DNA from: JBJXHN01 sp046233135
GTDB lineage: Bacteria; Pseudomonadota; Alphaproteobacteria; Rhodospirillales; Rhodospirillaceae
Direction: 5' to 3'
DNA length: 64,000 bases
Assembly (NCBI GenBank): GCA_046233135.1
Contig: JBJXHN010000002.1
Span: forward strand, 959,947 to 1,023,946
Part shown: piece after piece, positions 36,210 to 45,016 of the stretch
Numbering within the stretch: position 1 is the first letter of the stretch
How the letters are laid out: each line of letters starts with the position of its first letter
Notes under the pieces: model-generated
Databases searched by the model: none
What the model saw: the letters and a program-made list of their open reading frames with translations, nothing else
Told to the model about the DNA's origin: nothing
Made by a program: the position numbers and the translations under genes

Positions 36210-36968
36210 ATGCTCGAACGGTTTAATGGGAAAACGGTCATCGTGACGGGGGCCGGAACGGGGATGGGCAGGGCGGCGGCGCTTCGCCTCGCCGGGGAGG
36301 GCGCGCGGGTTGTCCTCGTCGGGCGGCGGCGGTCCCCGCTGGAGCAGGTCGCCGCCGAAATCGTTGCCGGTGGCGGACTGGCGGAGCCTCTGTCCTGCGA
36401 CATCGCGGACGAAGCCGCGATTAGGGTGATGGTGCGGGACGCTGCCGGCGTCCGTGGCCGGATTGACGGACTGTTCGCCAATGCCGGTATTCTGGGAAGG
36501 GTCAGGTCGTTTGTGGAGACCGAGAGTGCCGATTTCGGGGATCTCGTCACCACGAATCTGATCGGGACGGCCACGACCGTTCGGCATTGCTTGCCGTACC
36601 TTGAAGAGGGTGCCGTCGTCATCAATGCCTCGTGGACCGCAAGCGGCGCGATGCCTGGTACCGGTGCCTATGCCGCAACCAAAGGTGCGCTGGTTGCCAT
36701 GATGCGCACGCTGGCGATGGAGCAGGGGGCGCGTGGTATCCGGGTCAACAGCATCAGTCCTGGGATCATCTTGACGCCGATGGCCGATCAGGCGCTCGAA
36801 CCGGGCGTTTCGGAGCGGCTTGCGATGCATGCTCCCTTGCGGCGGAACGGAACGCCTGATGACGTGGCCGGGACGGCCGCATGGCTGCTATCCGACGATG
36901 CGCGATTTGTCACGGGCCAGGACATCCTGGTGGACGGTGGCTTCACGCTCGGTGGACCCCGCCTATGA
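36210..36968 (+). CDS. short-chain dehydrogenase/reductase (SDR)
   Basis: 252 residues, classical SDR. The cofactor motif is 'VIVTGAGTGMGRAAAL', N-A-G follows in 'FANAGILG', the active-site Ser is in 'INASWTASGAMPGTGAYAATK' with Y-x-x-x-K, and the C-terminus has 'ISPGIILTPM'. An NAD(P)-dependent alcohol/ketone oxidoreductase of unknown substrate. ATG at 36210 has GGAG nine bases upstream; the ATG at 36195 is possible. It overlaps the next gene by ATGA and is divergent from a LysR regulator. Confidence 0.9.
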   Translation: MLERFNGKTVIVTGAGTGMGRAAALRLAGEGARVVLVGRRRSPLEQVAAEIVAGGGLAEPLSCDIADEAAIRVMVRDAAGVRGRIDGLFANAGILGRVRSFVETESADFGDLVTTNLIGTATTVRHCLPYLEEGAVVINASWTASGAMPGTGAYAATKGALVAMMRTLAMEQGARGIRVNSISPGIILTPMADQALEPGVSERLAMHAPLRRNGTPDDVAGTAAWLLSDDARFVTGQDILVDGGFTLGGPRL

Positions 36969-37357
36969 CCGAAAGCACCACGGATCGGGGGCGGCGCCTT
37001 TCCGAGCACCTCAATCCCGGGATGGAAGCCGTGCTGGATGCCCGGTACGGCCACCTCCTTCCGGGCATGGCCGAAAGCGTGGTCGACTTTGCCTATGGGC
37101 GGCACTATGCCCGGCCCGGCCTGTCGCTGCGGGACCGCTATCTCGCCACCATTGCCGCGCTGACGGCACAGGGGGCACAGACCAGCCCCCAGCTTAGAAT
37201 CAATATCGGCGCGGCTCGGAAGGTGGGGTTGAGTCGGAATGAAATCGCCGAGGTCATCTGGCAGATGGCCCTGTACGGCGGTTTCCCGGCTGCCATCAAC
37301 GCCCTCAATGTGGCAATCGAAGTTTTTGCGGCGGAGCGGGGCGGGGGCGAAGAATGA
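36965..37357 (+). CDS. carboxymuconolactone decarboxylase family protein
   Basis: 130-residue CMD-family (AhpD-like) all-helical protein: 'LSLRDRYLATIAALTAQGAQTSPQLRINIGAARKVGLSRNEIAEVIWQMALYGGFPAAINALNVAIEVF'. There is no CxxC, so it is not a peroxidase of the AhpD type; it is nearer the gamma-carboxymuconolactone decarboxylase side. It is translationally coupled to the SDR by ATGA. Such SDR/CMD/LysR trios are frequent mobile metabolic cassettes. Confidence 0.88.
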   Translation: MTESTTDRGRRLSEHLNPGMEAVLDARYGHLLPGMAESVVDFAYGRHYARPGLSLRDRYLATIAALTAQGAQTSPQLRINIGAARKVGLSRNEIAEVIWQMALYGGFPAAINALNVAIEVFAAERGGGEE

Positions 37358-37409
37358 CGGAAAGCGGATTCTGTCCGGCGCCTCGCTCCCGTTCCCGGAT
37401 CTTTCCGAC

Positions 37410-39872
37410 CTAATCCAAGGCAAAAGCCTCCGGCCGGCCCGGCGCCAGGGTCCGGGCCGTCCCTCGCACCTCGACTGCGACGGGGGTTGTGGCGGTGTGG
37501 TCCAGGGTCAGGACCAGCTGCTTTTCCCGGATCGCCACGCTGACCCACTGGCCGGCCCAGCGCAGGGACAGGCTGAGGGCGGAGATCTTGTCCAGGAAGC
37601 AGGGATCCATCACCAGCACCCCGTCCCGGTTGTCGAGCCCCAGGGCGCAGCGTTTGATCAGGTCCGCCGACCCGGCCATGGCTGCCAGATGAATGCCTTC
37701 CTTGGTGGTGCCCCCCTGGATGTCGGTGACATCGCTCATCAATGCTTTCAGGAAATAGTCCCAGGCCCGGTCCGGCTGGCTGCGCGCCATCACCCAGGAA
37801 TGCACCACGAAGCTGAGGGTGGAGCCGTGGGAGCAGCGGTCCAGGTAATAGTCCACGTTGCGCTGCCACATGGCGGGATCCACGGCCCCGTAGCCCAGCC
37901 GGTCCAGGATCTCCGACAGCTGGGGACGGGAGAACAGGTAGAACAGCATCAGGACGTCGGCCTGCTTGGAGACCTTGTAGTGGTTGGCGTGGTCGCCTTC
38001 CGTTTCCAGGATGCGGTCGAGGCGATGGATATCGCCGTATTTCGCCCGATACTCCTGCCAGTCGAATTCCTTCAGTGTCTCGTAGCCGGCGAACTGGCTG
38101 ATGATCCGGTCATCGTGGAAGGGCACCAGCATGCGCCGGGCCATATGCCGCCAGCGCTCCCGCTCCTCGGCTGTCAGCTCGGTGTGGCTGACCAGATCCT
38201 GGCGTTCCGCCTCGGGCATGGTGTCCAGGGTGGACCCGGCGGTGCCCATCAGCCAGGCCACCAGCACGTTGGTGTAGGCGTTGTTGCGCAGGCCCGGTTC
38301 GTCGGGGCGTTCCGGAAAGGCGTCGTGGAATTCGTCCGGCCCCATCACCTGATGGATCTCGAACCGGTCGGCCACCGGATCATGGACCGCCAGAGAGGCG
38401 AAGAAGCGCGCCACGTCCAACAGGATCGGCGCGGCCGTTTCGCACAGGAAGCGGGTGTCTCCGGTCAGCCGCCAGTGGCGCCAGACGTTGAAGGCGACGG
38501 CCAGCGCCACATGGCGCTGGACCCAGGTGTTGTCGGGAATCCAGCGGCCCGATTGGGGATTGAGGTGCAGCAGCTGGCTTTCTTCCCGTCCGTCGCTGCC
38601 GCTTTGCCAGGGGAACATGGCCCCGGCATAGCCGGCCGCCGCAGCGGCTTCGCGGGCCTTGGGCAGGCGGCGGTCGCGATAGCGCAGGGTGCCTTCGGCG
38701 ATGGCTGGCAGGCCGTATTCCAGCACCGGCAGGATCAGCAACTCGTCCCAGAAGATGTGGCCGCGATAGGCCTCTCCGTGCCAGCCCCGGGCCGGCACGC
38801 CGATATCGCGCGCGGCGGTGTGCGGCGACAGGGATTGCAGCAGATGCAGCAGATGCAGGCGCAGCACCTGCTGGATGCCAAGATTGTCGGGAATGGCAGC
38901 GTCGCGCGCGGCTTCGTCGGTCACCTCCAGGACGATGTCCATACGGTCCCACAGCCGGTGCCAGGCGGCCGTATGGCGCTGGGCCAGGATTTCCCCGTCC
39001 GGTGCGGTGCAGGCCGCTTCCTGCGCGGCCAGTCCCGGTTCGCTGATGGCGGCGTCGCGGCTGCAGAACAAGGCGGCCACCACTTCGGCCACCACGGGTT
39101 CGCCGTCGGCGGCATCGATGATCAGGTAACGGTCGGCCCCGGTCTTCCCCGTCTCGCCGCCCGCATCCCGCAGGCTGCCGCCCCGGGTGTGAGTCAACCG
39201 CAGGGCCTGGCCGATGCGCAAGGCGCTTTGGGTGGTTTCGGTGACCAGACAGGCCACTTCCGGCCCCACCGGTGCGCCATTGATATCCTGCAGCTGACGC
39301 TGGCCGGTGCTGCGGACCTCCAGATGCCGACTTTCCAGCGCCCGATAGCGTTTGACCCCCCAGTTCCGGACGGCGCCCTCCAGCACCGCCTTGATGGTGA
39401 CGGGGCCGCTCCAGCCGTGGGGGGTGACGGACAGGCGCAGCACCCCCAGGTGCGGGTTGTCCATGCTGGCGAACTGGCGGCCTTCCAGGGTGACCTCGCG
39501 ACCGTCGGCCAGGCGCAGGCGCATGGACGCCTGGCCGGTGCCGGCGCCGATATCCATGGCCTGGCGGCATTCCAGGATCTCCGCCGCCGTCGGATCGATC
39601 CAGTCGCCACCGTCCAGGGCGATGCGTACCCGGGTCCAGTCCGGCAGGGCCACCAGATCTTCGTTTTCGATCCAGCGGTCGGCGATCTTGGTCTTCGCCC
39701 GATTGTAGCCGCCGGCCAGATAGGTGGCAGGATAGTGGACGTCGCCGTCGCTGACGGCCCAGGGCAGGGCGCCGCGGGTGCAGAAGTACCCGTTGCCGGT
39801 GGTGCACAGCGCCTCGCGCAGACCCTGCTGCTCCGGCACGAATCCTTCATAGGCGAGGACCCAGTCGGACAT
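37410..39872 (-). CDS. glycoside hydrolase family 65 disaccharide phosphorylase
   Basis: 820 residues, full length for GH65 with its N-terminal beta-sandwich ('GNGYFCTRGALPWAVSDGDVHYPATYLAGGYNR') and (alpha/alpha)6 catalytic domain. The catalytic Glu is in 'GPDEFHDAF', and the phosphate/substrate loop is 'KVSKQADVLMLFY' followed later by 'STLSFVVHSW'. GH65 phosphorylases split alpha-glucosides with phosphate to beta-glucose-1-phosphate plus glucose. Neighbouring otsA, otsB, glk and beta-PGM make trehalose the likely substrate, but maltose or kojibiose cannot be excluded. Confidence 0.9.
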   Translation of the reverse strand: MSDWVLAYEGFVPEQQGLREALCTTGNGYFCTRGALPWAVSDGDVHYPATYLAGGYNRAKTKIADRWIENEDLVALPDWTRVRIALDGGDWIDPTAAEILECRQAMDIGAGTGQASMRLRLADGREVTLEGRQFASMDNPHLGVLRLSVTPHGWSGPVTIKAVLEGAVRNWGVKRYRALESRHLEVRSTGQRQLQDINGAPVGPEVACLVTETTQSALRIGQALRLTHTRGGSLRDAGGETGKTGADRYLIIDAADGEPVVAEVVAALFCSRDAAISEPGLAAQEAACTAPDGEILAQRHTAAWHRLWDRMDIVLEVTDEAARDAAIPDNLGIQQVLRLHLLHLLQSLSPHTAARDIGVPARGWHGEAYRGHIFWDELLILPVLEYGLPAIAEGTLRYRDRRLPKAREAAAAAGYAGAMFPWQSGSDGREESQLLHLNPQSGRWIPDNTWVQRHVALAVAFNVWRHWRLTGDTRFLCETAAPILLDVARFFASLAVHDPVADRFEIHQVMGPDEFHDAFPERPDEPGLRNNAYTNVLVAWLMGTAGSTLDTMPEAERQDLVSHTELTAEERERWRHMARRMLVPFHDDRIISQFAGYETLKEFDWQEYRAKYGDIHRLDRILETEGDHANHYKVSKQADVLMLFYLFSRPQLSEILDRLGYGAVDPAMWQRNVDYYLDRCSHGSTLSFVVHSWVMARSQPDRAWDYFLKALMSDVTDIQGGTTKEGIHLAAMAGSADLIKRCALGLDNRDGVLVMDPCFLDKISALSLSLRWAGQWVSVAIREKQLVLTLDHTATTPVAVEVRGTARTLAPGRPEAFALD

Positions 39873-39920
39873 GCGTTCCCCCTTTTATCGCGGTCTTATG
39901 GTTTTGGAGTTCGGTGCGGA

Positions 39921-39965
39921 CTAGTGCACTGACACATTCAGATGGTTCAGCGGTCAGTGCACTAG
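39921..39965. repeat. 13-bp perfect inverted repeat between GH65 and otsB
   Basis: CTAGTGCACTGAC (39921-39933) and GTCAGTGCACTAG (39953-39965) separated by 19 bases, in the 168-bp gap between otsB and the GH65 gene. It could form a 13-bp stem in mRNA, act as an operator, or be a MITE remnant. No T tract follows, so a terminator is less likely. Confidence 0.6.
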
Positions 39966-40040
39966 GACTTTGTTTATGCATCAACTTTCCAAACTTCGGC
40001 TGACGCCTTCGTTTGGGGCGATGCGCCAGGCGCCGGCCGG

Positions 40041-40862
40041 TCAGGCCAGCGCTCCCAGCAGCCGGTAGACGGCATCCGGGTCGGGCACCTTGAAGGCGGC
40101 AAAGCTGGCGCGACCGTGGCCATGGTCTTCCGGTCCGGCCACGACGATGCCGAAGCCGCCGACGGCGGGCAGCACCTTGAAGGCGTCCTCGTCGGTGACG
40201 TCGTCGCCCAGGAACAGGGGCGCATAGCCCGGGCCGTCCAGGCCGAGGGTTTCGCGCAAGTGCAGCACGGCCTTGCCCTTGTCCCAATCGATGGCCGGTT
40301 GCAGTTCGAAGACCTTCTTGCCGGGCTTTTCCTTGATGCCGCTCTCGGCGGCCAGGATGTCGTCCAGGACGGTGCGGAAGCGGGGGTAGTCAGTGTCGGC
40401 TACCCGGCGGTAGTGGGCGGCGATGGAGAACTTCTTGCGTTCCACCTGGGCGCCGTCGATGGGATCAAGCCCGGCGTGCAGGCGGGCTTCGACGCCGTCC
40501 AGCAGGGCGGTGTAGTCGCCCATGCCGTCCAGGGCCAGCTCGCCGTCGGTGGGGGTGCGGATGTCGAAGCCGTGGCTGCCGGCATAGATCAGGTCGGGCA
40601 GGCCGACCAGGGATTCCACATCGGGGCGGTCACGGCCGCTGACCACGGCCACCGGCACATGGCGGGCCAGGGCTTTCACGGCGGCCTGGCCGGCGGGGGC
40701 GAGGATGGCGTCCTCCGGCCGTTCGACGATGGGGGTCAGGGTACCGTCGTAGTCCAGGAAGATCGCCGGCGTGCGGCCCTTCAGGGCCGCGGCGAAAGCG
40801 TCCGGGGACTGCAGGGCATCGGGAATGTCTTCCAGGGGACGGGACGTCGCCTGTTCGGTCAT
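40041..40862 (-). CDS. otsB: trehalose-6-phosphate phosphatase
   Basis: 273-residue HAD phosphatase. Motif I is 'IFLDYDGTLTPIVERPEDA'; then 'VAVVSGRDRPDVESLVGL', 'YAGSHGFDI', the Lys in 'EKPGKKVFELQPAIDWDKGKAV', and the acidic motif 'FLGDDVTDEDAFKVL'. It removes phosphate from trehalose-6-phosphate made by OtsA. It overlaps the upstream beta-PGM gene by four bases (ATGA). Confidence 0.95.
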   Translation of the reverse strand: MTEQATSRPLEDIPDALQSPDAFAAALKGRTPAIFLDYDGTLTPIVERPEDAILAPAGQAAVKALARHVPVAVVSGRDRPDVESLVGLPDLIYAGSHGFDIRTPTDGELALDGMGDYTALLDGVEARLHAGLDPIDGAQVERKKFSIAAHYRRVADTDYPRFRTVLDDILAAESGIKEKPGKKVFELQPAIDWDKGKAVLHLRETLGLDGPGYAPLFLGDDVTDEDAFKVLPAVGGFGIVVAGPEDHGHGRASFAAFKVPDPDAVYRLLGALA

Positions 40863-41650
40863 GGCAGGAAATCTCCCAGGTCATTGACAACCACATCGGC
40901 ACCACCGGCGCGCAGGGCCTCTGTCCCCGCCCCCCGGTCGATGCCGATCACCAGACGGAAGCCGCCGGCGTGGCCGGCCTGCACGCCGGCCACGGCATCT
41001 TCCACCACCGCCGCATGGTCGGGCGGAACTCCCAGGCGCTGGGCGCCTTCCAGGAAGGTGTCGGGGGCGGGCTTGCCGGGCAGGCCCAGGTCGGCGGCGA
41101 TGCGGCCATCCACCTGGGCATCGAAATAGCCGTCCAGGCCGACCGATTTCAGCACCGCCGTGCAGTTCTTGGACGACGAGACCACGGCCACCTTGCCACC
41201 GGCGTCCTTGAAGCGGTCGAGCAGCCGGACGGCGCCGGGAAAGACGGTGGCGCCCTCTTCCTCCAGCACCGACCGGAACAGGGTGTTCTTGCGATTGCCC
41301 AGGCCGCAGACGGTTTCCGCATCCGGCGGGTCGTCCGGGCTGCCCCAGGGCAGGGCGATACCCCGCGACCGCAGGAAGCCGTCCACCCCGTCATAGCGGG
41401 GGCGGCCGTCCACCAGGTCGATATAGTCGGTGTCGATGCCGAAGGGCACGAAGGGGATGCCGGTGCGTCGGGCGTGGTCCCGCAGATAGCTGTCGAACAG
41501 CGCTTTCCAGGATCGGGCATGGATGCCGGCGGTATCGGTGATGACGCCGTCCAGGTCGCAGACCAGGGCGTCCAGACCGGTGGTCAGCACCTCGGGCAGG
41601 GCGGGCAGGGTGAGGGGTGGGACGGGTGTGGGAGGCGATGGAGCGCTCAT
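40859..41650 (-). CDS. beta-phosphoglucomutase family HAD hydrolase
   Basis: About 263 residues. Motif I is 'LVCDLDGVITDTAGIHARSWK', typical of beta-phosphoglucomutase (DxDGVxxDT); then 'VAVVSSSKNCTAVL', 'GKPAPDTFLEGAQRLGV' and 'AVVEDAVAGVQAGHAGGF'. It would convert beta-glucose-1-phosphate, the GH65 product, to glucose-6-phosphate. The start is the ATG at 41650 ('MSAPSPP'); the ribosome site is poor and the frame is open to 41797. First gene of the otsB/GH65-linked minus-strand group. Confidence 0.88.
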   Translation of the reverse strand: MSAPSPPTPVPPLTLPALPEVLTTGLDALVCDLDGVITDTAGIHARSWKALFDSYLRDHARRTGIPFVPFGIDTDYIDLVDGRPRYDGVDGFLRSRGIALPWGSPDDPPDAETVCGLGNRKNTLFRSVLEEEGATVFPGAVRLLDRFKDAGGKVAVVSSSKNCTAVLKSVGLDGYFDAQVDGRIAADLGLPGKPAPDTFLEGAQRLGVPPDHAAVVEDAVAGVQAGHAGGFRLVIGIDRGAGTEALRAGGADVVVNDLGDFLP

Positions 41651-41929
41651 GGCGGGGGTCGCCGGCCCGGGGCGGAAAACGCGGGAAACACTGCCCCCAC
41701 GACGACGGGCCGGCCCTCTCTTGCTGTGAAGCGGGGGCGCGGGACCGCCCGGACGGGCGATCCGGTGTCTCCCTAGTATGGGCTTCCTTGAGGCCAAGGA
41801 CCACCCCTTGCGGGCAAAAAGGACGGAGCCTTCCGTGGGTATTCCCGAAAAGCGGGTGACCGGACCCCGTCTTGCCCCTTTCCGTTCCGGGGTGACGGGC
41901 GCCTGATGGGGGGGACGTGCGAGGGGGCC

Positions 41930-42841
41930 TTACGAGCCCGACCGCCCCTGCTTGCGGGCCATATACTCTTCCATCTTGCGGGCACGCCAGTCGGCGGCGA
42001 ACCGCTCGGCTTCGGCTTCCTGCTGGGCGGCGGTGTCGCGGACATCGGTCATGCGGGCCTTGTAGGCGGCGTCGATTTCCCGGGCGATGGCCAGGGCTTC
42101 CTTGGCCGCCTTGGCCGCCTGGGCGTTGTAGCGGACCAGCCGCTCCTTTTTCTGCATCGTGTAATAGGTGCCCAGGTGGGGATTGGCCAGCACGCGATAG
42201 GACCCGGCGACACCGGGCAGGATCTTGCCGGCCCCGGGCACGGCGTCGCGGGCAAGGCTGGCCAGCTGGACGCGGCGGGCGGCGGAATCCCGGGCTTCGG
42301 CCCAGGCTTCGCCGATCTTGGCGGCATAGCGCTGCGCATGTTCCGGGGTGCGGGAGTGGTAGGCGGTGACGGCGGTGGCCCAGTCCTTGGTTTCCGCATA
42401 GAGGCGCTTCAGAAAGGTCGCGGCATAGGCAACATTGGCCGACGGGTCCAGGGCCTCTTCCAGATTGGCGAAGGCGTCCCCGTGGTAGTGCATGTTGATC
42501 TGCATGCAGCCGACGTCGATGTTGCGGATGCCCCGGGCTTGCAGCTGCCGGACCTCGGCCATGGCCTGGGCCTTGGTGGGGAAATATCTGCCGCGTCCCT
42601 CGGCCATGATCGTCCAGGGCCAGGCAACTCTTGCCTGGATATCCTTGTCCCAGCGCCCGCTTTCGACCAGGGAAATGGCGGTCAGCATATGCTCGGGCAT
42701 GCCTTCCTCGACGGTTTTCGCCATGGTGTGTGCGGCGCACAGGGCGCTGGGCGGCACGGTTGCAGCGGCCCGCGACGCACCGGACAGCACAAAGGCGGCC
42801 AGCAGCAGGAGAGTCGGCAGAAGGGAGCGCGGGGTGACCAT
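41930..42841 (-). CDS. exported lytic transglycosylase
   Basis: 303 residues with a Sec signal peptide ('SLLPTLLLLAAFVLSGASRAAA') and an SLT domain. The catalytic Glu is in 'MLTAISLVESGRWD', and 'NIDVGCMQINMHYHG' and 'VTAYHS' complete the fold. It cleaves peptidoglycan glycan strands in the periplasm. A long coiled, Ala/Glu/Arg-rich C-terminus follows. It is VirB1-like in size but no T4SS genes are beside it. The ATG at 42841 has GGAAG about 11 bases upstream. Confidence 0.88.
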   Translation of the reverse strand: MVTPRSLLPTLLLLAAFVLSGASRAAATVPPSALCAAHTMAKTVEEGMPEHMLTAISLVESGRWDKDIQARVAWPWTIMAEGRGRYFPTKAQAMAEVRQLQARGIRNIDVGCMQINMHYHGDAFANLEEALDPSANVAYAATFLKRLYAETKDWATAVTAYHSRTPEHAQRYAAKIGEAWAEARDSAARRVQLASLARDAVPGAGKILPGVAGSYRVLANPHLGTYYTMQKKERLVRYNAQAAKAAKEALAIAREIDAAYKARMTDVRDTAAQQEAEAERFAADWRARKMEEYMARKQGRSGS

Positions 42842-43197
42842 GGCAGGCATCTTCCATCGGATCGGGGCGTCGTCGCCAAATTGATCAGCAAACGGCATGC
42901 CAAAAATCGGGGGTTTCGAGATCATAACGGAAATACAGCGCCAGGCTGTGGCCGGACCGCTTGGAGTCGGCGGTGTCCAGGGTCGACTCGGGACATCGCG
43001 CCGGGGACGCAAAAGGTGAAACCAATAGGCGGATAATCTCTGGGGGGCTTTAAAACCATAAATTAAAAAAGGGCTCTGATAGGACAGAGTGGTCTTTGGT
43101 TTTGTCGGTCTCATCTTTTCGACCGAAAGTGGCTGGGGGCATCTAGTTCGAAAGTCGTATTCGATTGAAAAAACCGGGGTCGGCTGCTTTTGGGTCT

Positions 43198-43226
43198 TGA
43201 TGTTGGGCGCCGGAAGGCTGTACATT
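43198..43226 (+). promoter_or_regulatory. promoter of the candidate sRNA
   Basis: TTGATG (43198-43203), 17 bases, GTACAT (43221-43226). A TTGCATTGCAGCA TGC-rich dyad follows at about 43229, resembling operators of the PHB regulator PhaR. Predicted start near 43233. Confidence 0.45.
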
Positions 43227-43232
43227 TTGCAT

Positions 43233-43321
43233 TGCAGCAACTGACGGCGTGGCCGTCGACCGCTGCTTCTTGGACGTTTCCTCCCTAAACTCGGGCCGCG
43301 CCACGTGCGCGGCCCTTTTTT
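43233..43321 (+). ncRNA. mmgR: MmgR/ar8-like small RNA
   Basis: About 89 nt. A 5' hairpin is formed by GCAGC/GCTGC with inner GACGGC-GTG-GCCGTC. An unpaired segment holds the anti-Shine-Dalgarno core TTTCCTCCCT (about 43278-43287). A terminator hairpin GGGCCGCGC-CACGT-GCGCGGCCC (43293-43315) plus six T ends it. This two-stem layout with exposed UUUCCUCCCU is the hallmark of the alphaproteobacterial ar8 family, whose Sinorhizobium member MmgR tunes polyhydroxybutyrate storage by pairing with phasin mRNA. No gene lies between it and its neighbours. Confidence 0.72.
43293..43321 (+). terminator. intrinsic terminator of the sRNA
   Basis: A nine-base-pair all-GC stem (GGGCCGCGC/GCGCGGCCC) with a five-base loop and TTTTTT. 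One of the strongest Rho-independent terminators in the window. Confidence 0.85.
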
Positions 43322-43712
43322 CTGTGCGCTGCGGCCGCCTATGGCTGGCCCCGAGGGGAGGATAAAGCGAAAGGCTGCCTTTCGAGTGAACAGCCGAAAA
43401 AGGCGCGAATCGTTCGCTTGATACGGGATTTCGGAGGGTGGAGCCGTCGGCGGAGCCACCTTTTCCCGCGTCTTGCCGGGCTTGACACCTTCGCCGCCCG
43501 TTTCTCCATCAATTTAGACGCGACTGCCCCGTGCCGGGCGCGCGGTCGCATTTCGCCGAATCCCGATTGGTTTCATGATTCCTGATGATTAGGCGTTATC
43601 GGCCTTCCGACGCCGGTTTTATGAAACCGATGCCTCCTCTCGACCGTAGGTCAGGCATGAGACGCCGCCAGAGTGCGCCCCAACCTACGAGACCGGAGAG
43701 GACCGACGGCAT

Positions 43713-43907
43713 ATGGCAAAATCACCCCAACCCGGCCCATTCATTTCCTGGGACCTGACCCGGCGGGACATGATGGTCGCGAGCGCGATCACCGCCATGA
43801 CCTGAGGGGGTCCATCGCTTGCCTTTGCTCAGGCGGGGCCGGGGGGCAAATCTTCTGGACCTGATGACGCTGGAAATTCGAAATCCCGGTTCACCTTATC
43901 GATGTGA
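43713..43907 (+). pseudogene. paoA remnant (2Fe-2S subunit N-terminus)
   Basis: Starts with a good ribosome site (GGAGAGG) and a twin-arginine-type leader (L-T-R-R-D-M-M-V-A-S-A) like that of PaoA/YagT, the periplasmic aldehyde oxidoreductase iron-sulfur subunit. A TGA at 43803-43805 interrupts the leader, yet the frame resumes (G-G-P-S-L-A-F-A-Q-A...K-S-R-F-T-L-S) until it meets PaoB-like sequence near 43900. All 2Fe-2S Cys motifs are gone. Confidence 0.7.
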
Positions 43908-44138
43908 ACGGCCTGGGACTGGATACCATCGCAGAGACCGGCGACGGCGGCGTGCGCGTCGGCGCCCCCAAGCCCTGGCGGGACGAGGCAGCGGACCGGA
44001 TGCTGCCGAAAGGCGCCAGGGCGTTGATCGGCCGTCTGCTGGGAGATGCGCGGCCGACCGATGACGACGCCTTCAAGGTGGCGCTGGCCGAGCGAACCCC
44101 TCGCCGCCGTTCTCGCCGAAGCCGAAGCCAAAGAGTAG
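43895..44138 (+). pseudogene. paoB remnant (FAD subunit), deleted and frameshifted
   Basis: 'DVNGLGLDTIAETGDGGVRVGA' matches the early FAD-domain segment of PaoB/YagS. It then jumps to a C-terminal end ('DAFKVALAERT'), so most of the subunit is deleted. One extra C in the C4 run at about 44097-44100 shifts the frame; removing it restores L-A-A-V-L-A-E-A-E-A-K-E and the TAG at 44136. It is joined upstream to the paoA fragment at the shared V-N-G codons. Confidence 0.7.
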
Positions 44139-44142
44139 CACG

Positions 44143-44948
44143 ATGCGTTTTGATCATCCCGCCGGCGGCAACGCCGCCGATAGCGCGGTCGTTCTCGGCT
44201 GCTCGGTCCCTCGCATCGGTGGTCCGCTGAAGGCCACCGGACAGTTCCTTATGCATACGAACGCCATGACGTGGCCAGGGGGCGGGGTGGGCTATCCGGT
44301 GGGGGCGGCCCCAGCGCCACGGGGGGGCTATGCGGCTTGTGTGGCCTTGCGGGAGGAAATCGCCGGACGGCGGGGTGTGGGTCCGATGCGCTGACCTCCG
44401 CCGATCAGGAGGTGGCCTGAGGCCAGGCACGTCGATCCCTCTCCTATATTGCGGCGTCCGGAGACATCGTGGGGGAAGAGTCGATGGAATTCGGGGACTT
44501 TCGGCAGAATGTCTATTTGCTGGCGATCTTCGGGGCGCATTTCGTTGAGGCATCCGTTCACGCCGCGACCGGGGAGATCCGGGGGCGCCGCATGCTTGCG
44601 GTTTGTGATGCGGGCGGCATTCTCAACCCGCTGACGGCGCGCAGCCAGGGGATCGGCGGTGCCTTGATGGACGAATTGGCCGCGGATACCCGGCGGGGGC
44701 TGTTCGTCAAGCACGATCTGGCGGGGTACGAGGTGCCGGTTCATGCCGATATCCCGGAGCTGGAGGTTCTGTTCCTGGAAGACGACGATGCCTGCTCCTC
44801 GCCCCTGAAGGCGAAGGGGGGCGCTGAACTGGGATTGTGCGGCGCCGGCTCGGCGGTGGCCAACGCGGTTTACAATGCCACGGGCGCGCGGGTGCGGGAG
44901 TATCCGATCCCACTCGACAAGCTGTTGCAGGCGCCGCCGGCCGTGTGA
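44143..44948 (+). pseudogene. paoC remnant (molybdopterin subunit), internally deleted
   Basis: The N-terminus 'MRFDHPAGGN...GCSVPRIGGPLKATG' matches PaoC/YagR and soon degenerates, with a stop near 44394. The intact C-terminus resumes at about 44469: 'FVEASVHAATGEIRGRRMLAVCDAGGILNPLTARSQGIGGALM', 'FVKHDLAGYEVPVHADIPELEVLFLEDD', 'AVANAVYNATGARVREYP'. The roughly 500-residue middle of this 730-residue subunit is missing. Together with paoA' and paoB' it marks a decayed molybdenum aldehyde oxidoreductase operon at the left flank of the island. Confidence 0.75.
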
Positions 44949-45016
44949 TCCCAGGAACGAAGGCCGTCGCCTGGAGGGGCAAGCCGGAGATGGTTCATTT
45001 GTCTTAAGGTCGTTAA

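Noticed and set aside
37239..39932. 897-residue open frame opposite the GH65 gene
   Set aside because: Antisense shadow of a full-length GH65 enzyme.
43339..43551. 70-residue minus-strand frame between the sRNA and paoA'
   Set aside because: Basic low-complexity translation without ribosome site; treated as noncoding.
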